Source of the DNA: Stachybotrys elegans | Lineage: Eukaryota; Ascomycota; Sordariomycetes; Hypocreales; Stachybotryaceae | Length of the DNA: 64,000 nt | Direction: 5' to 3' | NCBI GenBank assembly: GCA_020746835.1 | Contig: JAGPNK010000002.1 | Location: 1,178,001 to 1,242,000 of the forward strand | Shown here: one piece after another, positions 24,190 through 33,821 of the stretch | How the letters are laid out: every line of letters starts with the position of its first letter | Position numbering within the stretch: the first letter of the stretch is position 1 | Made by a program: the position numbers and the translations under genes | Notes under the pieces: generated by a model | Databases searched by the model: none | Told to the model about the DNA's origin: nothing | What the model saw: the letters and a program-made list of their open reading frames with translations, nothing else

Positions 24190-25304
24190 AGCGCATCTCC
24201 CGAGGGGAGGGGAGCATGAAGAGAGTTATGCCTGCACCAGATTGCCAGGAGCAAAGCAGAAACAGACTGGTGCACTCTCGTCATGCGTGTATCCTTGCAA
24301 ATATGGGCTGTCCCTTTGGCTTTTCATTTCTCACGTATCAATGTAAGGCATTATGTCCGTTTATTGGAAAAGGGGTCACTCGAAGGAATGCTATTTGTAA
24401 ATGGTAGTTTGTAGATTGAATTCACGCTCACACTAATGACTCGATGGGTTTATTCTGGGGAGATGCAAGATCCTGTGCTAGTAAGGGGCCCTGCCGCAGC
24501 CTCCTCATTGTTCTCTGGCTCCGGCCAACGGGTGATGCCAGCTACAGTCTGACGATCCCTTCATCGTTTGACTCTGTTCTTTGGTCCTGCGGGCAGCAGG
24601 GCCACCATCATTGTTCGCATACACTTGTTCTTTTTTCCTCACTGCACGCACCTAGTCTATCATAAGGGGCACTGCTGCAGTAAAGGTCACATGATTACGG
24701 CTGCCAGCGAATCTGCCGGCAGAGGTATTCTGATCTTCGTAATTGTAGGCTTTGCCGATGACTGCGAGGATCACCTTCGCAGTTAGCTATAATCTTCGCC
24801 ACTAACCTTAACAATGACTTGTGCCGGCAAAAGCCTGCTTATATGATATATCTTATTTACATTATATTAATTTATGAATATTTGCACAGGATCCATTGCA
24901 CCTATGAACCCCCTTTGCTGGCTGCTAGCTAGGTGAGCAAGATCAACACCCTTCCCACGTCCTCCGTGGGTGTTTCTAAAATGAAGCCGAGGCTGTAGCT
25001 GGAGTGGTGCTCTGTCGCATAAACCTCGGATGGCTAAGGTCGTGATTGGGCTGCCTGCTTATCTTATCAGTGATGATTCTCATGATGTGAGCGGGCAACC
25101 TGGCAGCGACTTGACTCCTCGCGCTTTACACCTTCCTTTCTACTCGGGTTTCCGGTGTTACTGGTCTCTTGTCTCCCTCGGCGCGCAAAACATCTTGGTT
25201 GTCTGGGATCACGTATTCGCGACTCTCTTTCCTTGCTCTCCGACTGCTCACACGAGCAAACCCCTGCCCTTGGAACCCCGCCGTCGCAGGCCCCTCTACG
25301 GAAG
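24190..25304. other. Intergenic, no supported gene
   Basis: 1.1 kb between two plus-strand genes. It holds the 3' flank of chitin synthase and the promoter of UBC12. A compact AT-rich island of about 50 bp lies at 24835-24885, unlike its surroundings. No gene is supported. Confidence 0.6.
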
Positions 25305-26029
25305 ATGTTGAAAATATGGTCTATGGTGAGAGCGCTGCTGGTTACACTGAGGATCTTGCTGCTGACACCGTCACAGAAAAAGGAGCAGAAGGATGCAGAA
25401 AATGCTGAGGGTCAGGCAGCAGGTGGCAAGAAGAAGAAGGTGACGGCGGCCCAGCTCCGGGTGCAGAAAGGTACCGAGTCGCCACGCACGAGAGATGACT
25501 CGATGGCTGACATGGGAGGGCTACAGATCTTTCAGAACTATCTCTCGGCGCAACGATGAAGACAGAGTTCCCCGACCCCGACGACATCCTGAACTTCATC
25601 CTGACGATCGAGCCCGACGAGGGCATGTACCGATCCGCCAGATTCACCTTCGACTTTAACATCAACCAGAACTTTCCCCATGAGCCGCCCAAGGTCAGGT
25701 GCAGGGAGAAGATATACCACCCCAACATCGATGTCGAGGGCAAGGTGTGCCTGAACATTCTGAGAGAAGACTGGAAGCCGGTGCTCAACCTGAACGCAGT
25801 CATCGTGGGCTTGCAGGTATGTACAAACGGTCTTGGGCTGTACGGCGGCGGCGGCTTGCTAACACAGAATGTATAGTTCCTCTTCCTCGAACCCAACGCT
25901 TCCGATCCGCTGAACAAAGAAGCCGCCGATGATCTCCGAAATAACCGCGAGGGATTCAAGCGCAACGTTCGTACTGCTATGACGGGTGGCTCAGTCAAGG
26001 GCGTCCCGTACGACCGGGTATTGAAATGA
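25305..26029 (+). CDS. UBC12: NEDD8-conjugating enzyme E2 UBC12
   Basis: Four exons: 25305-25325, 25377-25470, 25527-25816 and 25877-26029, encoding 185 residues. Introns are 51, 56 and 60 nt. The 21-nt first exon encodes MLKIWSM, matching the N-terminal docking peptide that UBC12 proteins use to bind the NEDD8 E1 and Dcn1. The E2 fold follows, with the HPN motif at 103-105 and active-site Cys113 in GKVCLNIL; the ending GVPYDRVLK is family-typical. It transfers NEDD8 (Rub1) to cullins and so activates SCF-type ubiquitin ligases. The reading [14 protein letters not shown] right after the second intron confirms that junction. Length is normal for the family. Confidence 0.95.
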
Positions 26030-27498
26030 GGAGGGCAACGGTGGGAGGCTGCCCCAGAGATATTCTGCGAACCCTCAGTCAAGGCCATTCCACATGGCTC
26101 CTGAATGCCTCTGGCAAGGCTTTTGGCGGGGTGAATCGCATAGGATAGGATACAAGGGGCTGCGGGTTGACATCATGCGCCCGGGAATTGCGCTACCGGG
26201 CGTGGCTGTTCTTATTTCTTAGGAAATCAAGCGCCAGGGCGGATGCGAAGAAGACAGTTGCTTAGTGGATATCATGGCTATCATTGCGAGGTTGTTTCTT
26301 GCCGTTTTTTGCTGGACCCCGTTCATAGACACGCGACATGATGAATGCCAGAGACATTAGCTATCTACCTAGACCTATTGACCGATTCCTCGTGGTGACA
26401 TGTGAGAGCCCGCAGGAGCAGGACATATGCACCCAGTAGTCAGAGTACCGGGGCGCACAAACCCAAGGTCTCCGTCCACGGTGGTCCTCGCCGGCGCTTG
26501 GGGTAGTGCATCCGGTCATCGGCTCCGTTGCGATGGCATCACCACATGGCCACATTGGTGACCCTGCATATTCGGACCGCTCTGCCATGGGAGCTCAGAT
26601 GAGCCTCCGCTTCTCGACCGTTCCGCGGCGGAGCAGAACAGTCATACATGGCAAATACGGACACTGAGCGCCGAACAAGGACGAAAAGTCTTGCGGTCCT
26701 CGCTTCATGAGTGCCGGCACCGGGGACCAACGCAGCCCCCCTCCCCCCCAGCTCTCGTCTTTAGCGGTGTAAGACAGGTGGTTATTGAACCCGGAAGTGG
26801 TCCAGGTTCTCCGCAATGGGTAAACGGGCCAATCCAGTGCGGCCCAATGCAACGAGTCCGACCAGGCTGGGGAAAGGCTGCCCTGAGCTGGAGGGATGTA
26901 CCGTTTCGGTAGGGAAAATGCCCCGCCAAACAAAATGGTCACAAAATGGTCGGGCTGAAGATGGGCTTCAGCGTGTCGCCTCATTAGAAGTCGCAGTATT
27001 ATACTGGGGACAAAACAAGAGAGATAAGACCCTCGCCTAGTGCAATTGAACGCCTCGAAATCCTCTGGCTGCACAATTTGGATCAGCGTGCATGATAATA
27101 TTCTGGCGCGGCTCATGATGCCGGCTGAAGGAGCGAGTAAGTGTGGCCACCTAAACCCTTGGCCCCGCCAGTTAGCCCAGCAGCCACCCACAATTTTGAG
27201 TACCAGCTACCCGCATCGCCCGCCAGGGACCTCATGGCTGGTGGGTAGCGGTAGGTACCGAGTACATGTGAGCACATGTTGCTAGGGTCCGAGCTAGGAG
27301 GAGCCAATGGTACGCATCTCCCAGTAGCATGGCAGGAACCACCTGCAGCCAAGGTCACCCCCGAGATCGGTGACCAAGCTAGCTGGCGAGACGAGGGTTT
27401 TCCACTAACAAAAGGAAAAAAACTGACAGCCGTCCCTCGCCTTTCCAACCTCCAACCTCTCTTCCTCAGTTGTTCTCCTCATCACATCTCCATCCAAA
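26030..27498. other. Intergenic, no supported gene
   Basis: About 1.5 kb holding the UBC12 3' flank and the ILV5 promoter. A CCAAT element lies near 27302 and a pyrimidine-rich stretch precedes the ILV5 start. I see no TGACTCA (Gcn4/CPC1) or CCGGNNCCGG (Leu3) site, which would have been expected for strong amino-acid control. Confidence 0.55.
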
Positions 27499-29056
27499 AT
27501 GGCATCCCGAAGCTTCTCCAAGGCCCTGCGCGCCCCATTGGCCCGCCAGGTTGCCTCTCCTCGCGTCCAGCAGCGCTCTTTCACTGCTGCCCGCAGCGTG
27601 GTCCGCGCCACCGCTGCCGCTGCTCGTCCTGCCGTCGCCGGCCGTGCCCAGCAGCAGGTCCGTGGTGTCAAGACCATTGACTTTGCTGGTGTCAAGGAGG
27701 ACGTCTACGGTGAGTGCTTCCTTGGCTCTGGATTGAGCTGCCGCCTTCCCCCCCTCCTCGCTCGACGAGGCAGAGGAAGAAAGCGGGATGAGATGAGAAG
27801 AGACCCTTACTGACTGCGACATCGGCACAGAGCGCGCCGACTGGCCTCAGGAGCGCCTTCTGGTGAGTCAATGGCCCATGGAGTGCCAGCTCTCTGCTTT
27901 CTCAAGCCTCAATTGCTGACCCGTCCTCTAGGAGTACTTCAAGAATGACACTCTGGCCCTCATTGGCTACGGTTCCCAGGGCCACGGCCAGGGCCTGAAC
28001 CTCCGCGACAACGGCCTCAACGTCATCATCGGTGTCCGCAAGAACGGCAAGTCGTGGAAGGACGCCGAGCAGGATGGCTGGGTCGCTGGCAAGAACCTCT
28101 TCGAGGTCGACGAGGCCATCTCCCGCGGTACCATCATCATGAACCTTCTCAGTGACGCTGCCCAGTCTGAGACCTGGCCCGCCATCAAGCCTCAGCTGAC
28201 TGAGGGCAAGGTGAGTTGATACCCTTTTTTCAAGGCTAAATATGGGCGCATACTCGAAAATGTACCCGCCTGCAGCTGTGACGTGTGCTAACTGACTGGC
28301 AGACCCTCTACTTCTCCCACGGCTTCTCCCCCGTCTTCAAGGACCTCACCAAGGTTGACGTTCCCTCCAACATCGACGTCATCCTGTGCGCCCCCAAGGG
28401 CTCTGGCCGAACTGTCCGATCCCTGTTCCGTGAGGGCCGTGGCATCAACTCCTCCTTCGCCGTCTACCAGGACGTCTCTGGCAAGGCTGAGGAGAAGGCC
28501 ATCGCCATGGGTGTCGCCATCGGCTCCGGCTACCTCTACAAGACCACCTTTGAGAAGGAGGTCTACTCTGACCTGTACGGTGAGCGTGGCTGCCTGATGG
28601 GTGGTATCCACGGCATGTTCCTTGCCCAGTACGAGGTTCTCCGTGAGCGTGGCCACAGCCCCAGCGAGGCCTTCAACGAGACCGTCGAGGAGGCTACCCA
28701 GAGCCTGTACCCCCTCATCGGTGCCAACGGCATGGACTGGATGTTCGAGGCTTGCTCCACCACCGCCCGCCGTGGCGCCATCGACTGGACTCCTCGCTTC
28801 AAGGATGCCCTGAAGCCCGTCTTCAACTCCCTGTACGACTCCGTCAAGGACGGCTCCGAGACCCAGCGATCCCTTGATTACAACGGCCAGACCGACTACC
28901 GTGAGAGGTACGAGGCTGAGATGGAGGAGATCCGCAACCTGGAGATCTGGAGGGCTGGCAAGGCCGTCCGGTAAGTGAACCCCTCTACACCTGGACCTAC
29001 CGACCAAGGCTAACAACTGTGCTCGCAGCTCTCTCCGACCCGAGAACCAGAAATAA
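27499..29056 (+). CDS. ILV5: Ketol-acid reductoisomerase, mitochondrial
   Basis: Five exons: 27499-27709, 27831-27862, 27932-28210, 28303-28970 and 29029-29056, encoding 405 residues; introns are 121, 69, 92 and 58 nt. The first 55 or so residues are Arg/Ala/Ser-rich without acidic residues, a clear mitochondrial presequence. The Rossmann motif GYGSQGHGQG lies at about 93-102, followed by the KARI catalytic domain with ERGCLMGGIHG and EACSTTARRGA. The enzyme converts 2-acetolactate or 2-aceto-2-hydroxybutyrate into the dihydroxy acids of valine and isoleucine synthesis using NADPH and Mg2+. The 32-nt second exon (ERADWPQERLL) and the 28-nt last exon are small but needed for frame and family identity. 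A PLP-dependent dehydratase follows on the same strand 501 bp downstream. Confidence 0.96.
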
Positions 29057-29557
29057 GCGGCCGACTGAACACGGTGTGCTATCGTCGTAGAGGGAACTCG
29101 TGATGAGGACTTTTTGGGCCTGGTGCTTTCGGAATGGAGGGTAAAATGTTTGTATCTATATCATCAGCTTGCATTCTAGCTCGTTTACAAAAGTTTTTGG
29201 CTCAACCAGCCAGGATGTGTTTTCCAACTACAACCAACCCGCCTCGGCGTCCCCATCCCGACTTGACCTATGATGCTTTGACGTCTGGAATCTAGTAGTA
29301 TGTTCCATTGACATGGGATATTGCGGCAATACCGCATGTGATTGAGTGAGCTTGAGCAAATTTGAACGCTGTCGTTGAGTCACAAGACCATGTGGGCTGA
29401 GTTGACACCGATAAAGGGCGCGCCTTTGGGGTCCAGCCAAATGGACGCAGCGAATTGCCGTAGAATAAATTGTCGCAACCGCCACCACCCACCATTATAT
29501 CTGATGGCGGGATTCAAGCCGAGTAGATAGATCATCACAACTCCCACTTTTGCAATC
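29057..29557. other. Spacer between ILV5 and dehydratase gene
   Basis: 501 bp containing the 3' flank of ILV5 and the promoter of the next plus-strand gene. No coding sequence or clear regulatory motif is seen. Confidence 0.6.
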
Positions 29558-30745
29558 ATGGCAGCCATCTCAACAGAGCCGCTGACTCGCCAGTCAGTAA
29601 TTGAGGCACACAAACTCGTCAAACCTCACGTCCACCTCACGCCCGTGCTGACGAACCGGACGCTCTCGGAACTGGCATCGACGCCCCGCACGCCGGAAGA
29701 GCTCCAGGGAACCGAATGGGAGGGCAGGACGCCGGCACGCCCCGTGCTCCGCCTCTGGTTCAAATGTGAGAACATGCAGCGTGTCGGAGCCTTCAAGGCT
29801 CGGGGTGCTTTCCACGCGCTCGAGAAGCTGCAGCGCGAGCCTGGATGGGAAGAAGCCGGAGGCCGGAAGAAGGGCGTCGTGACACACAGCTCGGGCAACC
29901 ATGCGCAGGCGCTCGCGCTGGCGGCCCGGGAGAGCGGGATCCCAGCCACGATTGTTATGCCGACCATCTCGATGCCGCAGAAGATTGCTGGCACCAAGGG
30001 ATACGGGGCCAATGTGGTGTTCAGCGGCAGCACGAGCGTGGAGCGCGAGGCCAAGGTGGAAGAGGTGATTGCCGAGACGGGCGCGCGCATCGTGCCCCCC
30101 TACGACCATCCGGATATTATGCTGGGCCAGGGCACAACCGGGCTGGAGCTGCAGCTGCAAGTGCGACAGATGCAGGCGGTCGAGGCGCGCGGCGACAAGG
30201 TTCACGGCGTTCCGTTCACGACGCCGCCGCCGGGCGAGCTGGACACGGAGAGCGTCAAGGGGCTGGACGCAATCATGACGCCCTGCGGTGGCGGAGGCCT
30301 GCTGTCGGGCGTGGCGCTGAGCTGCGAGGGCACGGGGATACGCGTGTTCGGGTCGGAGCCATCATTCGAGGGCGCCGACGACGCGAAGCGCGGGTACAAG
30401 AGCGGGCGCCGCGTCGAGTCGGTCAAGACGCTGACGATTGCCGACGGGCTGCGGACGCCCGTAGGCAAGCACCCGTGGAGCGTCATCTACGAGCGGCGGC
30501 TGGTGGCGGGCCTGTACAGCGTGAGCGAGGAGGAGATTGCGGCGGCGATGCGGCTGGTCCTGGAGCGCGTCAAGATTCTGGTCGAGCCGAGCTCGTGCGT
30601 GCCGCTGGCCGTGGCGCTGTACAACGAGGACTTTCGGGCCATGGTGGAGAGGGAGGCGGGCGAGGGGGGCTGGGATCTGGGTATCGTGTTCACGGGGGGG
30701 AACGTGGGCGTTGAGGCCGTAGCGAAGTTGTTTGCGCCCAAGTAG
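29558..30745 (+). CDS. Serine/threonine dehydratase or serine racemase-like PLP enzyme
   Basis: Intronless gene for 395 residues of fold-type II PLP enzymes. Lys80 in RVGAFKARGA is the Schiff-base lysine; SSGNHAQ at 111-117 is the substrate and PLP phosphate region; CGGGGLLSG near 243-251 is the Gly-rich phosphate loop; EPSSCVPLA lies near the C-terminus. There is no C-terminal ACT regulatory domain and no mitochondrial presequence, so it is not the biosynthetic threonine deaminase (ILV1) but a catabolic L-serine/L-threonine dehydratase, serine racemase or 3-hydroxyaspartate ammonia-lyase type; sequence alone does not decide. Compared with short family members, extra segments of about 20-25 residues occur near 41-62 and 207-232. 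The next gene converges on it, 152 bp from end to end. Confidence 0.88.
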   Translation: MAAISTEPLTRQSVIEAHKLVKPHVHLTPVLTNRTLSELASTPRTPEELQGTEWEGRTPARPVLRLWFKCENMQRVGAFKARGAFHALEKLQREPGWEEAGGRKKGVVTHSSGNHAQALALAARESGIPATIVMPTISMPQKIAGTKGYGANVVFSGSTSVEREAKVEEVIAETGARIVPPYDHPDIMLGQGTTGLELQLQVRQMQAVEARGDKVHGVPFTTPPPGELDTESVKGLDAIMTPCGGGGLLSGVALSCEGTGIRVFGSEPSFEGADDAKRGYKSGRRVESVKTLTIADGLRTPVGKHPWSVIYERRLVAGLYSVSEEEIAAAMRLVLERVKILVEPSSCVPLAVALYNEDFRAMVEREAGEGGWDLGIVFTGGNVGVEAVAKLFAPK

Positions 30746-30897
30746 AGAGGAAGATAGAGACAATAGAGAATATATAGAGAGACGAGCACACATATGTAGA
30801 GGTCGAGAGGCAGTTAGATGCTGTACCATATGCGGGACTCCTATATTCGTTTTATTCTACTTCTATATTCAAATGATACTATCCATGTATAGGGAGG
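30746..30897. terminator. Convergent 3' ends, dehydratase and MFS genes
   Basis: Only 152 bp separate the two stop codons, so the transcripts probably share or overlap their 3' processing region. A/T-rich segments here suit polyadenylation in both directions. Placement is by context only. Confidence 0.4.
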
Positions 30898-32720
30898 CTA
30901 CATGTCGTTTAAAGCAACTTCCATGGTCTCTCTCCACCGCCGCGCGTTGCGCCGTAGCAGGATGATGCCCGCGAACCCAGAGGCGAGGCAGAAGATGGAT
31001 ATGCAAGTCATGACCCAGCCAACGTCGATGGCCTCTATCCACGGCGCCGCCACAATGGCGCCGATGCAGCTGAGGATGTTGCGCACAAAGTTATTGATGG
31101 CAACGCCTGCGGAGCTCTTCTTGCGGACGAACTCGGTCAACATGGTGGTGGCGGCCGACTGGGGGGAAGATTGAAGGTCAGTCTCGGTCGTGGGTAGGAG
31201 GGACGGGGGATATTAACTCACAAAGACGAGCATAGAGGAGCCGCCAAAGATGAAGAGGCACACAGACGGCACCATAAAGTGTACTCCATAGCGGAGTGTC
31301 CAGCCGTAGGCCAGCAGCGACAGCGGATACACAGAGTTGGCCACCCACATATTCTCCCTCATCCTGTCCTCGGGCAGATAGATGAGCTTTCCGTGCTCAT
31401 CGTAGCGGTTGGCCTTTCGGGCCTCTCTAGCCATGATGTGGTCGATCCAGCGGCCACCGAACATGGAGCTCAGGAAGTAGCCGAGGCCTGGGGGGATGTA
31501 CAGCAGGCCGAGGATGGAGGCGGAGAAGTTGTAAGGGGGCGCGGAGAACTTTTGCTGGATGGAGATGTTGGCGACGAAGAGGGCGCTGAAGGCAATGGCT
31601 GCGATGAATACGGTGAGGAGGAGAGGCGGGAAGCGCAGGAATAAGAGCACCGAGAGGGGGTCGATGAGGAAGCGCTTGAGGGCAGCACCAAGGCGCTTCG
31701 TCTTGACCTTGGCCGAGCCCAGAGTGCTCGTTCTTTGGAGGTTGACCATATCCGGGGCCAGGGGCTGCTCCTCGGGCTTCTTCTGTGCGAGTGTCTCTGG
31801 GAGGAAGAACGTTAACAGGAGGAAGACGACCAAGCCGTATATGGCCAGACACCACATTGTGGACTGCCAGCCAAGGCCACGGGTGAGAACGCCGCCGATG
31901 ATTGGGCCGATGAGGGGACCGAGCAGAGCTCCCAGATAGAACCAGCCCATGGCTCGGCCGCGCTCAAAGGACTCCCAGATGTCGGCGACGGTGCCTGCGC
32001 CGACAGCCTGGACGCTGGCCGAAGCACCGCCGCCACAGATGCGGAAGACGATGAGCATGGTGATGTTGGTGCTCAGGGCGGAGACGACGGAGAAGATGAC
32101 GAAGAGGGAAAAGGAGACGAGGTAGATGCTCCGGCGGCCGTACTGCTCGGAGAAGGCGGACCACCAGAGGGGGAAGATGGACATGGCGAGCAGGTACAGA
32201 GCGACGGACAGGTTAGTGACGGTGTTGGTGGCGCCGAGCTCCGCGGACAGAGTCGGCAGGGCGGCTGTCGATGCTGTCAGTCAAGCGGTAGAGGATCCAG
32301 GGGGAGTGAGAAGAATAACTCACGGTAGAAGATGGTTGATCCGAGGGGCGCGGCGGCCGTGGCAAAGGCAATAATGACGGTGATGGACCATTTAGTCTTG
32401 TTAGAGTAGGCATAGGGATCCTCTACTTCAGGGATGAAGGCCAGCCTGGCAAGCAAGCCACGGCGGCTGGCGCGCGGAACGACAACAGGAGGAGGGCGGC
32501 GGGAGGAGACACGGGACGCCTCCGGAAGAGGCCCGGCGGGATCTTCCGCGGCCGGGTCCGAGGCATGGCCGTGGTGGTCCTTGTCCGGGGCGTGTTCACG
32601 GTCATGGTCACGGTCATGGTCACTGGAGCTGGCGAGAGAGTGGATGGATGGGGGGCGCTCTATTTGGGAAGAGTCGCGCTGGGGAGCCTTTTCCGGGTCC
32701 GTGGCGGCAGTCGAGGTCAT
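30898..32720 (-). CDS. MFS transporter, DHA1 (QDR-like) drug:H+ antiporter
   Basis: Minus strand, three exons (32720-32324, 32264-31222, 31158-30898), encoding 566 residues; introns of 59 and 63 nt. Splicing gives TIFYPAALPTLSAELG in the first transmembrane region and SSMLVF-SAATTMLTEF near the C-terminal half. About twelve membrane spans are visible, with the family segments SEQYGRRSIYLVSF (loop 2-3) and GGGASASVQAVGAGTVADIWE (spans 4-5). These fit the 12-TM DHA1 group that includes yeast Qdr and Dtr1 proteins, exporters of drugs, organic acids or polyamines; the substrate here is unknown. A hydrophilic N-terminal tail of about 120 residues holds a run of His/Asp/Arg/Glu residues from short DNA repeats. 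The gene shares an 1.1-kb divergent region with PRO2. Confidence 0.9.
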
Positions 32721-33821
32721 ATCTGGGCCGGCCTTGGCATCGGCAGAGTCCGAGGCCGAGACAAGTAGGCAGAGGAGTAGAGGGAGGGAGGACTAAGAGG
32801 AGGACGGAATCCTATCTTCCAAACATCACTGGCGTTATCTACCAGGAGAAAGAAAGGAAGAGACCAGGATGGATGAAGGAAGAGAAAGGGAAAGGGAAAT
32901 ATAGAAGCGGACCCCAGGCCGAGGCAGGGGATTAGCCTGGGGGGAAGACGAGAGAGCGAGAGAGGGTCCGTCCATCTTTTTCTCCATGCTGTCGTCGACG
33001 GGATGGATGGATGGATGATGTGACAGAATGCGGTGGAGACGGCGCGCGATCGGACGAAGCTACTGTACCAGGCACTGATGAAGCAAGAGGAGGGTTGGGT
33101 GTCCAAGCGCGGAAATGGCCCGGGCAGAGGAGAGAAAGGGCGCGGATAAGCGACAGTTGAGGAGGATGGGCCAGTGAGGTGAGTATTACTAGGTTAGTAG
33201 TGAGTGAGTGAGTCTTTGTGCCGCGGTTCCGGTGCTCGGCAGTGGGGACCCGAAGCCGAGAGGATCCCATGGGCGTTGGAGGGAAGGAGCGGCGCTCGAA
33301 TGGAGGCAACTGGCAGACCACCTGACCAGCCAGCCAATTAATCACAATCAACCAACCAACCAACCAACCCCCATGGCTCCTTGGTTTCCTTGTTTGCTGG
33401 GGGGGGGGGGTTGTCAGACGATGGAGCGAGGTGCAGAAATCCGGGGTAGAGGGCTCTCTGATGGAACTCGCTGATTCCAAAGATGGGCGCCTCTCGCTCC
33501 GGGGTGGTTTTGCCTCAGCCATTGACCTCTCTCTCCATGCATCACAATCCTCATATATTATGTATGCGACTGTCTATATGAGCCTCATTGTTTCCATTGC
33601 CATGTTCCATTGAACCTCCTCTTCTGCAACGTCTTGCTTGTGCAAAAGCCCATCTCCAGCCACTTTCACTCCCTGGTTGCCAGGGTCCAGCAACGACATC
33701 GGCGCCACAACTTCACCCCACGGCGGGGCATCCAAAGACTCACTCACTCACTCACTCAAATCACATCGCATCCTCACTCACCTCACCACCTACCACCACA
33801 ACTCAATTCCCCCCCCCCCTC
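32721..33821. other. Divergent promoter region, MFS transporter and PRO2
   Basis: 1.1 kb between two starts. It contains GATG repeats near 33001-33020, an AACC tract near 33346-33370, a G run at 33399-33410, and (GAGT)n / (ACTC)n tracts at 33200-33218 and 33733-33751 that form a 19-base inverted pair. A pyrimidine and C-rich leader precedes PRO2. No gene is supported here. Confidence 0.6.

Noticed and set aside
21001..26029. Signalling or cell-wall gene cluster (Ras2, OPY2, chitin synthase)
   Set aside because: The genes are separated by 4-5 kb spacers, lie on both strands and belong to widespread single-gene families; no evidence of co-regulation is visible.
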